Assembly: GCA_905221605.1 (NCBI GenBank)
Contig: CAJNDS010002712.1
Span: 986,001-1,050,000, forward strand
Direction: 5' to 3'
DNA length: 64,000 bases
Source: Symbiodinium natans
Lineage: Eukaryota; Sar; Dinophyceae; Suessiales; Symbiodiniaceae
In this document: piece by piece, positions 32,320 to 43,380 of the stretch
Position numbering within the stretch: the stretch's first letter is position 1
Layout: every line of letters begins with the position of its first letter
Made by a program: the position numbers and the translations under genes
The notes under the pieces: model-generated
The model's database searches: none
What the model saw: only the letters and a program-made list of their open reading frames with translations
Told to the model about the DNA's origin: nothing

Positions 32320-32384
32320 GGCGCCACGACAGTCATGCCTGTGAGGCCAGGCCCGGTACCCGTGGGAAGCAACACTGGTGGCAG
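32320..32384 (+). CDS. Probable internal host exon, Pro/Gly-rich
   Basis: Acceptor tgccttcag, donor GGCAG|GTGGGT. Best frame reads GATTVMPVRPGPVPVGSNTG. Confidence 0.4.
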
Positions 32385-32623
32385 GTGGGTCAAAGCACAC
32401 CCATGATTAGCATTTACACGCGGCGAAGGCTGCAAGCATGGGGCTTGGGCTGAAGCTACACCTGAATCTGCCATACTCTGACCTCGCCAAAACCTCGAAA
32501 ATCCTCGAAATGGCCCGTAAGCCTTGCTGCTGCGCAGCGAATGATCCGAAGCATATCGCCAAGCGAATTGTTCGGAAGAGGCTGAACTGAGGGATCTATT
32601 GGGTTCAGGGAGCCATCACGTAG

Positions 32624-32668
32624 GGGCCTTTGTTCATGAGAATCTGATCATTGCTGGTGTGATTCCAG
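32624..32668 (+). CDS. Probable short internal host exon
   Basis: Acceptor cacgtag and canonical GTGAGG donor at 32669. Reads AFVHENLIIAGVIP. Confidence 0.42.
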
Positions 32669-32736
32669 GTGAGGTGCTTGTTGCTAGGGCCGCAGTTCTA
32701 CCAAAGCTCCACGTGCTCACGCTCCCGGTTGTCCAG

Positions 32737-32992
32737 CTTCGTGGAATTTTGCGAGCCACAGCGCGAAAATCTCCAAGGACATCGCGCCCGGAGCGGCCGC
32801 CCGCACGATCTCCCCGGCACGGTGGGGCCGTTGACTCTCTTGGGAGATAGGGCTCTCAGATTTAAGCATGACCAGGCGACTGGGGCATTGACTTGGGGGT
32901 GGCCTTTTGCGGGTGTGTGGCCAGTTGTTGGGGATGGCTGGGTCACTATAGGTCCTAGGTCCTATGTGACAGTGAAGCTGCACGACACATGA
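32737..32992 (+). CDS. Probable terminal host exon
   Basis: Acceptor ttgtccag; 85 codons to TGA: FVEFCEPQRENLQGHRARSG, TLLGDRALRFKHDQATGALT, GDGWVTIGPRSYVTVKLHDT. Probably follows the exon at 32624. Unknown family. Confidence 0.48.
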
Positions 32993-33607
32993 GTATGTCT
33001 CTTGGAAGTCTCTTGAAGCTGAGACGGCGGATGCCCTCAACTCATGGAGCCCTCCAATGGAAGTCGAGGAACACCAGAGGCACTAGACCTTCGCAGACAG
33101 AAACGCCTAGGCCGAGATTTGGCATCTTCACACTTGGCCAGCCCTAGCCCTGAAGCTCTGTGACGGCCCTAACCCCAACCCCAAACTCCACAAAATCTGC
33201 AGGTCAGTGTCCATGGACGCATCGTCAACCTGTACGGGCAGCTGCTCCTCGACGGCCAGATGCAGACTGATATGGCAGACTGATATGGTGTTGTTGTGGC
33301 GATTGCAGGGGAGGAGGTCCTGGTTGAAGATGGTGGTTGCTTCTCGTAAGCGCAGAAGCATGGTGGCTCTATAGAATTCGAACACTTCCTGTTGCAGTCT
33401 TTTTGTTGAGTGGTAGTCTGTATGTCCATCGGAGAGGCTGCAAAGCCCGTTAAGCCATTGGGTTGTGTTAACTGCTTCGTTGATCTCATGAGTTCCACAC
33501 GTTGCGAGTTCATGTACGCAAGAACCTCCAACTCATTTCAAAGCACGTGGCTTTAAGCAGGCTGCCTGGGCGGCCAGCGGATGATGCACCACCTGGCGGC
33601 TGGCCAG

Positions 33608-33773
33608 GCATGGACTGCTGCAACTGCAAATGGTCCGATCAGAATGGACAAATGCTGAACTCAAGTGGCATGAAGAGTTCCGAGGCGTCAGCTGCGATGC
33701 AAATTCTAAGCACCCTCACGATGCATCATGCAGATCAGATGACCACATGAAAAGGGCCATGCAATTTAGTTAG
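33608..33773 (+). CDS. Probable host exon
   Basis: Acceptor ctggccag; reads HGLLQLQMVRSEWTNAELKW, HEEFRGVSCDANSKHPHDAS, CRSDDHMKRAMQFS, then TAG. Confidence 0.45.
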
Positions 33774-33809
33774 CGGCTGCACTGCCCGCAACAACAGGTA
33801 CGGGACGCT

Positions 33810-33940
33810 TCGTGAACGCTGCAGAGGCAGCAGAGGAGATTTCTAAACTGAGAGGGGATGCGAGGGCTCAGGGCGCTTATCAATCAGTGCTTGTCAAGAC
33901 TGAAGATTTTCGTGCAAGCGCTGGAAGGATGATCGCAGGT
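33810..33940 (+). CDS. Probable host exon, helical
   Basis: Reads FVNAAEAAEEISKLRGDARA then QGAYQSVLVKTEDFRASAGR; possible donor AG|GTTGTC at 33938. Confidence 0.4.
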
Positions 33941-34472
33941 TGTCGTACTGTAAGAATACAGCTGCTCCCTCCCTCCTTTTTCACTACAGGGAAGGCGTTG
34001 ACCCCTCATAGCATGACCTGAGGGCATTTTACGGTCGTAGATACTCCTGATTAGTACCCTGTATTCCGAGCAGGACACCCGTGCTGCCAGATTTCGGTGG
34101 TTCGAAGCAGGCATCTGGCTGGCTTCAGAGCAGGTTTTGCGAGGTTTGTGGAACACGGTGACTTCTAGCCCGAGAGGAGAGTTGCAGTTTCCACTCTCGC
34201 AATATTCCGGGGGGAGTGTTTCTAGCTGTTGCTGGCTGGGCCCATGCTGGGTAGCTGGAACTTCGTTTGCTCTTTGGTGTCGTCGTCTTGGCATGTAAGA
34301 CGACATCGGCAATGAAAACATTTCCTGTTTGTTTTCCGAAGTGTTGGGCACTGTTACGGAGGACTGGCTGCATTGGTGCGTGCGGTACCTGTTCATTGCT
34401 CTCTGGCCCTTCCGACGCTTTGCGAAGATTCAACACTTTTTGGTAGGGCACGGAGTGACCTACTGATAACAA
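33884..34472 (-). other. Overlapping minus-strand open frames, possible gene
   Basis: Two minus frames (170 and 115 codons) overlap; the longer reads QQQLETLPPEYCESGNCNSP and YRVLIRSIYDRKMPSGHAMR. No splice borders or domain. Could be coding, but unproven. Confidence 0.25.
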
Positions 34473-34481
34473 GAAACACTA

Positions 34482-34829
34482 ATGTGCAATTCTCTTGGAC
34501 GCACCATGCCAGAAAGGACGCGGATTGGTTGTGGGCTGGCTGGTGGACGCTGGCCGCAGCAGCTGGTGCATCAAAGAACTTTGCGGGATACTGTTGCCAT
34601 GCTGGGGACGGTTGAAACCATGCCTGGACTCCCTGACAATGTCACACAAGCACAACAAGCATGTTCAAGGGTACCCCTGTCCCAGGGACTGTTCTCACTC
34701 AAATCGAGAGAAGGAAACTACATGGGCACGGTTTCTCAACAAGCTTTCCCCTTTGAATTTTCTTTGCTGAGGTACCTGGCCGCACTCAAGCGCTTCTGCG
34801 AGGATACTTGCGATGATGCTAGCTGGTGA
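34482..34829 (+). CDS. Probable host exon(s), C-terminal
   Basis: 115 open codons; the later part is convincing: TVAMLGTVETMPGLPDNVTQ, FSLKSREGNYMGTVSQQAFP, FEFSLLRYLAALKRFCEDTC, TGA. Unknown protein. Confidence 0.47.
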   Translation: MCNSLGRTMPERTRIGCGLAGGRWPQQLVHQRTLRDTVAMLGTVETMPGLPDNVTQAQQACSRVPLSQGLFSLKSREGNYMGTVSQQAFPFEFSLLRYLAALKRFCEDTCDDASW

Positions 34830-35404
34830 GGGCTCCAGGTCAATGGTTCTGTAGTCTTGGTTCGGGGGTTGCTTAGTACAGGGGCTGGGTCTCTTGTAGA
34901 CGGAGCACATGGTTTTAACTACCTCTTCCTCCTCGTCTAGTGAGGGCGCGATGCGAGGGGCTTATAGAGCTTAGGGCTTAGGGCTTGGGATGGCTGAAGG
35001 CGATGCCGGTCGGGCAGGAAGGCTGAGGGCTTGCACTTCAGCTGAGGCTTTGCCCATAAAAAGCCTCCAACAGGAAGGCTTGTTTTCAGGGCGGCGTTTG
35101 ACATTAGGATGTCTGGAAATTCAGAAGTGATCACGCCTGGAGTAAACCTGACCTGGGATGCTCTGCGAAGTTTGCCAGTCTGTGGATCCAACCGAGCCCC
35201 GGACCTGGCCCCTTGCAGAAAACAAGTTTAAAGCAAGTAGTCTTGCTGCCGAGCCTTTGCCTCAAGCAACTCTGTTCTGCATTTCTCTCTCTGCGGAAGA
35301 ACATGCTTGGAAGCACGTCTGGTGATGTTTCCCCTCCCTAGTTTACTTGGGGCGGGTTACAGTATGACTAAGTTGCGGGACTTGCGTTTCATAATGCAGG
35401 ATGG

Positions 35405-35785
35405 ATGATTTACATGTCAAGTCAACATGACGTGCAAGCAGCGACAGTGTGGAGAGAAGTTAATGTTTTCGTTTCCATTGTCAGCTGTTTCTTTGTACTG
35501 AGTCTGAGTGTTGAAGTTGGGGTCCCATGGCTTCAGTTCAGCCTTGCGTCGGGTGCATTTCTACTCATCGACCGTTCTTCTATGCGAGGACAATCGCAAG
35601 CTCTCCGTTGTACTCTACGACATAGAGGGCTCGGAGTCAATGGGCTACCAGGCATCGCTGTGAGAACACATTTCTTCGTCGTAGGTTTGGCTCAGGTGCT
35701 TTGCTCGTTTAAGCCCACGGCATTCAAGCACAGATGGCATTGTCAGAACCACCTGCCCATCTTGATCCGTAGCCACGAGCGGTAA
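35405..35785 (+). CDS. Possible membrane-protein exon
   Basis: 126 codons with a hydrophobic segment (NVFVSIVSCFFVLSLSVEVG) and a second one (IAVRTHFFVVGLAQVLC), then a basic tail to TAA. No family recognised. Confidence 0.4.
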   Translation: MIYMSSQHDVQAATVWREVNVFVSIVSCFFVLSLSVEVGVPWLQFSLASGAFLLIDRSSMRGQSQALRCTLRHRGLGVNGLPGIAVRTHFFVVGLAQVLCSFKPTAFKHRWHCQNHLPILIRSHER

Positions 35786-36497
35786 GAACAATGCAGGGAT
35801 CTTACCTTGTCAAGCCCGAGGCATTGAGAATCCCAATCGCGGACAACCATCTTTGCAGACCACTCCCTGCAAAACCCAAACCCTTAAACCCTGCAAAGCT
35901 TTCTGGAGATTTTCGTCCAGGCGCTCCCGGCATCAGGACCCAAGACAGTGCCACCCGTGGCACCAAGCAGCCGGCCTGAATTGTTCAGCACTTCTTCGAG
36001 TCCTCCGGCTAAGGGTTTATAGGGCCTCATGTGTAAATCCTGTATGTAATTGGTAGATAGATAAACACGCTGCCACCGACACGACCGGGAAGATGATCAT
36101 GCTTCTTCAACAGATGCTCGGAGCAAATTCGAAAATGCCAGGGAGGTTGCCTGATGCAGGGTTCCAAAACACATAGCCTCGAACTCTCTGTGAGCTCTCA
36201 AGGCATATAATCACACAAACTCCGTCAATCATACAGAGCTGGTCTGAAAATTGCCATTGCCAGCTCTACCACTCAAAAGCCATAGCAACCCTAAACCCTA
36301 AGCCCATGTACCCTAAACCCGAAAGGGTTGAACCATCAGATAGCTACTGCGAGAGACACCCCTGCCCGGCCCACATGGAGACTGTGCTGTCAGTTGTATG
36401 TGCGTCAGTGGTTGTGTGTTTGATCGATTGGCAGGGCAGGGGAAGATAATGACACAGACCTTCTACGGAAGGGGACTGCTCAGTCCACCACGCGCCA

Positions 36498-36587
36498 ATG
36501 ACTGCGCGTCTTTCCTCCGGTAACTTCGACTTGACCCTGCGGATGCGGGCGCTGGATGTGCGTGCAGTGCGGGTGGCGAAACCCTAA
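36498..36587 (+). CDS. Possible host exon
   Basis: Reads MTARLSSGNFDLTLRMRALD then VRAVRVA before a CCCTAAA-like tract. Confidence 0.35.
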   Translation: MTARLSSGNFDLTLRMRALDVRAVRVAKP

Positions 36588-36633
36588 ACCCTAAACCCTA
36601 TATCCGTAAAGGGAGCCCGTGGATCCGAGGCAG

Positions 36634-36720
36634 CTCAGGATTCTGGAGCTCGGCATCCTTCGAAGCACTCCGTTCCGTGGCCAGCACACCTGGGCCTGCG
36701 GACTGCGTTCGACTGTCTTG
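36634..36720 (+). CDS. Possible host exon
   Basis: After gaggcag; reads LRILELGILRSTPFRGQHTW then ACGLRSTVL; the frame closes inside a TTTAGGG tract (36737-36759). Confidence 0.38.
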
Positions 36721-36822
36721 AACCCAATTGGAATGGTTTAGGGTTTAGGGTTTAGGGTTGGCATGACTTTTTACTCTCATGTCAACCTGCGTATGACACC
36801 TTAGCACGCAGGGCGAAATCAC

Positions 36823-37203
36823 GTGATCAGGCCATTCGGCCTGGGTGGACGGCGTGCATTGTGGGAAGAGACATGGCTTGTTCAGCCCAGGCGATGGGCA
36901 GTGGACACCCTATCCGGAGGCAGGATGTCGGGACGCATACATGGCGTTAGGCTTGCATTCAGTGTGCGTTTGCGTGGACCGTTGAGATTGTTGGTTTTTC
37001 CCTACAAGAATGGGCTCTGGGATGATAGTGCCCACCCTCCTTCAAGAAGATACTTTCAGCAACAGGCTCGACAACGGGAGTTGCGAGCCGCGCTCCTTCG
37101 CGAGGACGACTGTCAGGATGCCAAGCACATGGGAAGTGCCAGGGAACGTCAGGGTACTTGTGTGTCAGAGAGGCTTCAGGCATATTGGGGTTCAGCATTG
37201 TGA
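36823..37203 (+). CDS. Probable host exon(s), unknown
   Basis: 126 codons to TGA; best part RRYFQQQARQRELRAALLRE then DDCQDAKHMGSARERQGTCV. Unknown. Confidence 0.42.
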   Translation: MIRPFGLGGRRALWEETWLVQPRRWAVDTLSGGRMSGRIHGVRLAFSVRLRGPLRLLVFPYKNGLWDDSAHPPSRRYFQQQARQRELRAALLREDDCQDAKHMGSARERQGTCVSERLQAYWGSAL

Positions 37204-37440
37204 GCGACGGCACTTCGGCATGTTCGAACGCTGAGCCTGCAACAATTGAAAAACTGCAGCGGCCAGTCGATACAGCTTTGCTTAGGTTAGGACTAGGTGT
37301 GGATCTTCAGAGTTGCAGCTCAAGAAGAAGCTACGGCACCAAAAGCCTCCTCATACACTACCCTCCAAAAGCAACGATGATGGATAGAAGCTCTCAGAGT
37401 ATCATCTCATGTCAGAACTGAGGTTTGGAGGTCTTGGTAG

Positions 37441-37535
37441 ACGCAGAGCGACGGACGGCGCTAGCTGCGCTCGAAGAACTGGGAGCTTGTCCAAGGCCTG
37501 GACTGCAATGTTACCTGACCAAAGGAACCCTTTAA
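37441..37535 (+). CDS. Probable host exon
   Basis: Acceptor cttggtag; reads AERRTALAALEELGACPRPG then LQCYLTKGTL, TAA. Confidence 0.42.
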
Positions 37536-37728
37536 AAGGGCTTCTTTCAGGCTACATTCATAGGAATTAGAGCAATATCGGGTAGATGCACCCATTTTGG
37601 GAGGGTTCGTTTGGCCGCCAAGGTATAGGAATCAAGCACAGTGTATGGATCCTGCGGCGAGTAGAAAGAACTGACGTCTTCCTCGCGACCAATCTCTCTG
37701 AGGGGTGGCGAAAACACGTCGCTGGCGT

Positions 37729-37816
37729 TTGCAACCCTAAACCCCAAACCCTAAACCCCAAACCCCACACCCCAAACCCCAAACCCCAAACCCCAAACCC
37801 CAAACCCTAAACCCAA
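37729..37816. repeat. Interstitial telomere-like tract (CCCTAAA/CCCCAAA)
   Basis: About 12 units, mostly CCCCAAA with CCCTAAA at both ends; runs up to the ccgcag acceptor region at 37827. Confidence 0.93.
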
Positions 37817-38006
37817 TTCCTTGCACCGCAGGTCCCTTGGAGGTGGCGTTGATTCATCGGCCTCCAAACTTGTCGTGCGCTGGGACGATGGTCGCTTGCT
37901 CCCATGAACATTTGATCAGTGTACAGCAAACGTGGCCCCATCAGCTCACACTGTTTTCGAGTGTATTCTTGAATTGGGCCTGCTGGCGCACACACTCTTG
38001 GGGTGA

Positions 38007-38189
38007 ATGTTCACGAATGATGATCCTGACGTGACTGCTGCAGCTCGAATGGAGCTTATAATTCGCGAGCCGACTATCATAGTATCATACTGTATACACT
38101 TTGCACTACATGCGTTCTTGCAGCAGCCCGTGCAGACCACAGGCTCCAGTGTGTTGGCTGCCTTAAGTGATCTCTATAGGCAGGTTTAG
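38007..38189 (+). CDS. Probable host exon
   Basis: Reads FTNDDPDVTAAARMELIIRE, PTIIVSYCIHFALHAFLQQP, TTGSSVLAALSDLYRQV, TAG. Confidence 0.42.
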   Translation: MFTNDDPDVTAAARMELIIREPTIIVSYCIHFALHAFLQQPVQTTGSSVLAALSDLYRQV

Positions 38190-38402
38190 ATGGCAAAGGG
38201 GTGCTCCTACACCGATGCTGAAGGTGAAGGGCCGGTGGAGGTAGACTTGGCCTCCATCGTGTCCCTGGCCGCCTGCGGTGCCTCATCCAATCCTTGTGTT
38301 GAATCTGCTGTTCTAGGAGTCGCGCATGAATGGTTCTTGGACATATGCAATCAGATATGCCTGCTCGAAGAGGGCCCTAGATTCCAAGTTCTTCCAGCCA
38401 AG
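38190..38402 (+). CDS. Probable host exon with GTGAGG donor
   Basis: Reads EGPVEVDLASIVSLAACGAS, VESAVLGVAHEWFLDICNQI, CLLEEGPRFQVLPAK, then AAG|GTGAGG. The ATG at 38190 directly follows a tttag, so it may be a start or only an exon edge. Confidence 0.47.
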
Positions 38403-38769
38403 GTGAGGAGAGGGGTCCTCGGGGCACCACCCGTGTTCGCTTGCATTTGCCCGCTGTGCGCGAAGGCACGGACCCCGAAGGAACAAGCGCCACCTCCCGT
38501 CCCTGCATCGAGGGCTTGATCAATCTACTTATCGGCTTTAGTATATATATATATAATACCATATTCTTGCATTGTAGTGTAGGTTGCTCTGAAGTGCCCA
38601 TAACCTCCTAGATCCTTGTATCTTCAAAATGCCACCAGGTGAGCTTCGCCTACCCACCGACCTGGATCACTCCACAGCCCCGGAGGCACAGACACCATTG
38701 CTAGCAATTTATTTTAACGTGCTGATCGGTACGACTGCCTTTGCGTGGTCTTTTCCCTGAGAGGCTCAG

Positions 38770-39015
38770 AGCTGTGGCCGTCGGGTGGACCCGGCTGAGT
38801 TGCTGCGAAGCACACAGGGAGGGCCATGCTTGCGGATTCCGGGGACGAAGGGTTTACGGCATTATTTTGTTCACCGTCTTCTCCCACCCGGCAGAGATGG
38901 TGGCAGGTGGTGGAAGATGATTGAAAAGTCAACCGGTGTCCTTAGATTGGGGGGACGCTCGATCTGTACGACTTCGTTGCAGGATGTAGAATTTGCTGAG
39001 TGGAGTGGGACTTGA
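38770..39015 (+). CDS. Probable host exon
   Basis: After gaggctcag; reads CGRRVDPAELLRSTQGGPCL, RIPGTKGLRHYFVHRLLPPG, GRWWKMIEKSTGVLRLGGRS, then TGA. May contain a short unspliced intron. Confidence 0.42.
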   Translation, partial: SCGRRVDPAELLRSTQGGPCLRIPGTKGLRHYFVHRLLPPGRDGGRWWKMIEKSTGVLRLGGRSICTTSLQDVEFAEWSGT

Positions 39016-39489
39016 GGCAATCTTCTGGCTGCCGCATTTGCTTGGGCACCTTGGCAGCACGGCTTGTTATGGCAAATCAGCTCTATGCCCCTGCTCGGAG
39101 AACCCAAGGGTCCTAGCTTGAATCATCTACGCTTCCAAGGTACATTACGGAACGTACGCCCATCCTGTCGGGAGCGCTGGCATCCAGAACCTTGTGGACA
39201 TTCCTGTGTCCCAAAATATCCAAAATCCAAGCACTTTACGCAGACATGTAAGCCGAAAACCTCAGCCGCAAGGGTGGTCCAAAACCAGTTGGGACCCTGC
39301 ATCCTACAAATCCAAGCTACAGGCTGCAGGAAGGTTCCTAGCAGCAAATCATCGGCAAAGCCCAAGTTGCTGCATCAGAATCTTGGGTTCCTCAGTGGCC
39401 TCTTGCTTGCCTGCAGCAGGCGACTTCTCTTGTGCCAAGCGGCCAAGTGCCTCCGAAAAGGTCATTGAGCCACCCAGCAATGAGTTCAG

Positions 39490-39680
39490 CTCCGCGTCAC
39501 AGCTTCTGTAGCTCAAGAGCACATGTACCTGTTTGCGAGCAACATGTCCGTCCTCCTGCCCGGCCCCCTCAGCAGTTGGCATCATGTTGATGACCCTTAC
39601 TGCAAACGCCCAAAGCGCAGGCTATTCTGCGGCCACGCCTTCCACGAAACGTGCCTGAATCGCTGGTTCGAGGAAAGCAG
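39490..39680 (+). CDS. RING-H2 finger protein, upstream exon
   Basis: Acceptor gagttcag, open in phase 0. Near the end it reads KRRLFCGHAFHETCLNRWF, the C-x-H-x2-H-x2-C core of RING-H2 fingers with the usual tryptophan. The first zinc-ligand pair must lie in an earlier exon or deviates. Ends AGCAG|GCGGC, a GC donor as dinoflagellates often use, in phase with the exon at 39890. RING-H2 proteins are mostly E3 ubiquitin ligases. Confidence 0.65.
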
Positions 39681-39889
39681 GCGGCATGTTCGATGAATTG
39701 TCGCAAAACATTGTACGGTTTTGGTGCGAGAAAGAACCTAAAGGTGTGACAGGGTAAGAGGTTGCTACATCGTGGATTTCACCTTCTGGGTGCTTTTGGC
39801 TAAGGCACTGCCGCACCACACCCAGCATTTGCAAACTACCTCTACACTTCTTGCGCAACCCATGACGGACCATGACGATACGATAGAAG

Positions 39890-40136
39890 GCGCGGTCACA
39901 TCCCCTCGTGCCCGGATCGGGTGTGCAGGCGGTGCCCAACCTGCAAGCGCCGCTTTGGACACCTGGTCGGCAACCAGAGTCTCGGTCAGGAGAAGCGGGT
40001 CAACGAAGTTCAAGCCCGAAGGTCTTCTGACGACCAACTTCAACATCACACAGCTCCGAAACGTCCGCGTCAGGGTCGTCTTAGGCGGGTTTGGCTTTCT
40101 CACGAAGCTCAGGAGGGAGGCATCAAAACCCTGTAA
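39890..40136 (+). CDS. RING-H2 finger protein, downstream terminal exon
   Basis: Acceptor gatagaag; the split codon completes in frame and reads HIPSCPDRVCRRCPTCKRRF, giving the final CPxC pair of the finger. A basic/polar tail follows (SLGQEKRVNEVQARRSSDDQ, PKRPRQGRLRRVWLSHEAQE) to TAA. The join restores C-GHAFHETC plus CPTC spacing at a plausible distance, which supports the GC-AG intron 39681-39889. Confidence 0.62.
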
Positions 40137-40621
40137 ACCTTAAACAAATCCTGAAACCCGAAACCCCGAGCCCGACGCAATGTCCGATCTGGATGTTCAC
40201 GCTGTACCAGCGGTGTGTGCGCTCTGCAGCGCGAGGAGTCTCAGGAGGTCAGCTAAACCCCCGACAACCCTCAAGAGTTGTAGGGCCCTGTGTGAACCCT
40301 TGCAAACCTCTGTAAGCCCTTGTGAGCCAAAATCTCTTGCAAGCCCATCTTGAAACTTCGGAAACCCCAGGCCCGGGGTTGGCTCCATGGCTTGGCGGCT
40401 GGACAGCCGGGTGCGGCTGGCGGGGCATCCCGATTTTCGGCCAACGAGGGGAGGGGGAGGGGGAGGAGGGGGGTCGGGGGGGGGGGGGGGCCTTCCAATT
40501 ACATGGGCTCTTCTCGTGCCCTTGAACATGAGTTATCCAGTAAACTTCGGGCCCGAAACAGGATTTCTATCTCAGATCGAGCCCCATGCATGAGGGTTTG
40601 GGATTGAGGGATGCCTAGCAT

Positions 40622-41000
40622 TTGAGGGGCTCCTGCAGGGCGTTTGGCCGTGGTCAAGGTCGGACAAAATGTATCCTAAATGGTGTCGGCTCAGAATGTA
40701 CAGATTTTTTCGCAGTCTTGGAGATGACTATCACAAGGTGCAGCATTCAACTCTTAGTAGACCAGCATTCGGCTGGCCCTCTTAAGGTGCGTTCAGCTTC
40801 ATGGTTTAAATCTGCTTCGGTTTTGCTTGATCCCCTGAAAGTTAACAGCTATCAACGCAGCCGTGATGCGCATATTGCAGCCTACTGTCTACAGAGCCGC
40901 AGTACACGCTCACACACACACACAGAGACAAACCGCACATGCCCAGTTGCACCAGCACTCGTGGTTTTTTCACTGAAACGTACGCCATCAAATAAGCATT
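40622..41000 (+). CDS. Possible host exon(s)
   Basis: 131-codon frame; best part ECTDFFAVLEMTITRCSIQL, LVDQHSAGPLKVRSASWFKS, VNSYQRSRDAHIAAYC. A G-rich run at 40441-40491 lies upstream. Confidence 0.4.
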
Positions 41001-41012
41001 CAGGAGTTGCAG

Positions 41013-41174
41013 ACTGAGGATAGCTTCACCATTGTGATGAACTTTCGCTTTCCAGGCGGACGAGACGCCAAGGGGGAGCCTCTTAGTTTTGCACTGACAG
41101 CTGTCATCATGGCTCAGCGGTTGAGGTGGGAGTTTGGATTTCCATCCGGCAGGGATTGGAGAAGTCTTAATTAG
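41013..41174 (+). CDS. Probable host exon
   Basis: Acceptor gagttgcag; reads TEDSFTIVMNFRFPGGRDAK, GEPLSFALTAVIMAQRLRWE, FGFPSGRDWRSLN, TAG. Highly protein-like. The same frame continues after the TAG (LNLRRDMRLGREPLPE) to TGA. Confidence 0.5.
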   Translation, partial: TEDSFTIVMNFRFPGGRDAKGEPLSFALTAVIMAQRLRWEFGFPSGRDWRSLN

Positions 41175-41479
41175 CTAAATCTCAGGCGCGACATGAGACT
41201 GGGCCGGGAACCTTTGCCTGAGTCCACTATGCCCAGGCCATATGTTGGAAGAAGCCAGTGGCTTGGATGAACGCAAGTGGTCGGTCCAGAGTTTAGGATG
41301 AACACCTGTTCATCCCAGTCCGAGCCTTTCAAAATGGTTAGACGGTTTGAGTAGAAGTGGAATGGCACGAGTTGGCCTACGCGTGCTTATGTTGGAGCGC
41401 ATAAAATGCAAGTCGCAAAACCTACACCCCAAACCCCCCCTTTGCTGTCAAGCCCCAAACCTAGGCAAGCTTTCCTACC

Positions 41480-41700
41480 ACATGACGAGCAGGGGAAGCC
41501 ACTCGGCATATTCTCGGCACGCAAGGCCGCACTTTTGGAGTTCAAGTCGCATGTGGCATTTGCTAAGAGCACGAAGGATTTGCTTCTGACAGCACACAGA
41601 ATCCTGTATAGTGTGTATCTCCCGAGAACTATCTGTCTAGCTTCGTTGCTGTTGCCAAAGCAAAGATGCTGCCAAGGCTCTTGCTGGCTCTTTTTCAGCT
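41480..41700 (+). CDS. Possible host exon
   Basis: Reads HDEQGKPLGIFSARKAALLE, FKSHVAFAKSTKDLLLTAHR, ILYSVYLPRTI; follows a CCCCAAA-like patch and runs into a CT microsatellite. Confidence 0.4.
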
Positions 41701-41756
41701 TGCATTCAGGCCCGGAGGGACGGCTTCGCAAGAGCACTCTCTCCCCCTCCCGGTCT

Positions 41757-41759
41757 CTT

Positions 41760-41799
<40 letters not shown>

Positions 41800-41972
41800 A
41801 CCCTGTCTCTAACTCTAATGCTAACTTCTCACTCTCTCACTCTCTCACTCTCTCACTCTCTCACTCTCTCACTCCCGCACTCTCTCACTCTCTCTCTCTC
41901 TAACACACTCTCCCTCTCCCTCTCCCTCCCACTCTCCCTCTCCCTCACACTCTCTCTCTCTGTCTCTCTCTT
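41757..41972. repeat. (CT)n-rich microsatellite
   Basis: TCTC and CACTCTCT units, with a regular CACTCTCT stretch at 41830-41892. Confidence 0.95.
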
Positions 41973-42114
41973 TCGGCTGTGCCCCATGTGTCATAGCCCT
42001 ACAGATGGCCTCTTGAGAAGCGCGTGTAGGCACCACGCATTGTTCAAGCCTTCAGAGGTCCGGGTCCATTCAGCATGGGGTGCCTCTAGCTGGATGTGTT
42101 TCTTCCGTTCCCAG

Positions 42115-42202
42115 GCGGCGTGTGCTGTTTGACCTTCGAGTGTCGGCCACGGACGCCAAGTACTGGCCGGCCTTTAACATACACTTGAAGACTGCAGCTT
42201 GA
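42115..42202 (+). CDS. Probable terminal host exon
   Basis: Acceptor gttcccag; reads RRVLFDLRVSATDAKYWPAF then NIHLKTAA, TGA. Confidence 0.5.
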
Positions 42203-42626
42203 CTGAGGTCGTACCTTAGGCCGACTTAGGTTCCAGGCTAAGTTCCAGGCATGCACGAGCCTCGAGGGGATTCGACTGGGTTAGCACGTAGATCCTTGGC
42301 ATGTCCTCAAGCCATGCATCTAAGGCACATTCAGGGGGTGCTGAACGCTTTGGCTTCCCAGACGAAGGCTACGGTCAGCGCGTGCTCGAGGCATCGATGT
42401 CCTGGGTAGGATTAGGGGACCCTTAAAAGGGAACCCTCTTCTGGCTCTCTTAAAAAGGAACCTTATTGAGAGGGTCTACATCCCCCAGGGTCGCCCCAAT
42501 CCTATCGCCTACGATGTTGGGCTGCCCACAAGATCCCACAACCAGCTGCACTTTCACTAAGGCTGCGGCAATTCCAGCCGAGGGTTCTTAAAGGGATCCA
42601 TCTCAAACCGAAACAGCCATTCCCAG

Positions 42627-42827
42627 GAGCTTCGACAGAATGGCGTGACGCTGGCCGAGCTCTAGTGTGATGGGGCCATGAGGGTAACCTTGGGGGCAAG
42701 TGTGTACAGAAAGTTGCTGGCAGAGCTTGAAGCCTTCGAGGCAGATCGGCAGAATTTTCCGCCAGGGGCCGATCCGGGCCTTCATGGGTTACAACTCTTC
42801 GACCCATGCCGCCAGCTGCGAATGTAA
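42627..42827 (+). pseudogene. Host exon with internal TAG
   Basis: Acceptor attcccag; reads ELRQNGVTLAEL, TAG (42663-42665), then CDGAMRVTLGASVYRKLLAE and LEAFEADRQNFPPGADPGLH to a TAA inside a CCCTAAA-like unit. Coding quality is high after the stop. An ATG at 42678 could be a start instead, giving a 49-residue peptide. Confidence 0.42.
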
Positions 42828-43380
42828 ACCCTAAACACTCAGCCGCGCTCGATCCGCACAGTCCTGGACCCTGCGGGCCCTGCGGGTGCGTCCGCTCCGT
42901 GAGGCCGAAGCACACTGAGGAGCCTGGACCCCCATCAGCCCTCTACCAGCGCTGCTCGAAGCAGAAGCCTGGACCTTCCCGTATTCACACGTAGTACTCT
43001 TGTATTTGCATATCATGAAGACAGTAGAGCATGAAATAGCAGACTAGAATATACTAAATGCAGCATAATCAGATTATGTATGTATATATATATATATATA
43101 TCACTTATATATCTATCGATCTATCTATTTACATATGGTCGTCGAGGTTGGTAAAGGATTCTGCTTTAGGCGTCGCTCGGGCCGTGGGCCACATGTACAG
43201 CTGCCAGTCCGAAGGAGGCGCGTGAAATGACGCGATGCGTTTAGCAGAAGTGACGATGGCAATCTGACGCTGCCAGGGCGTCGGGACCACGCCGTGTCAA
43301 CTCGCAAGATACGAAGGGTTCAAGCAATGCTGTTCTAGCGCCGAGTGCCGGCTGCACAATGCGGTTGAGCAAGGAATTTG

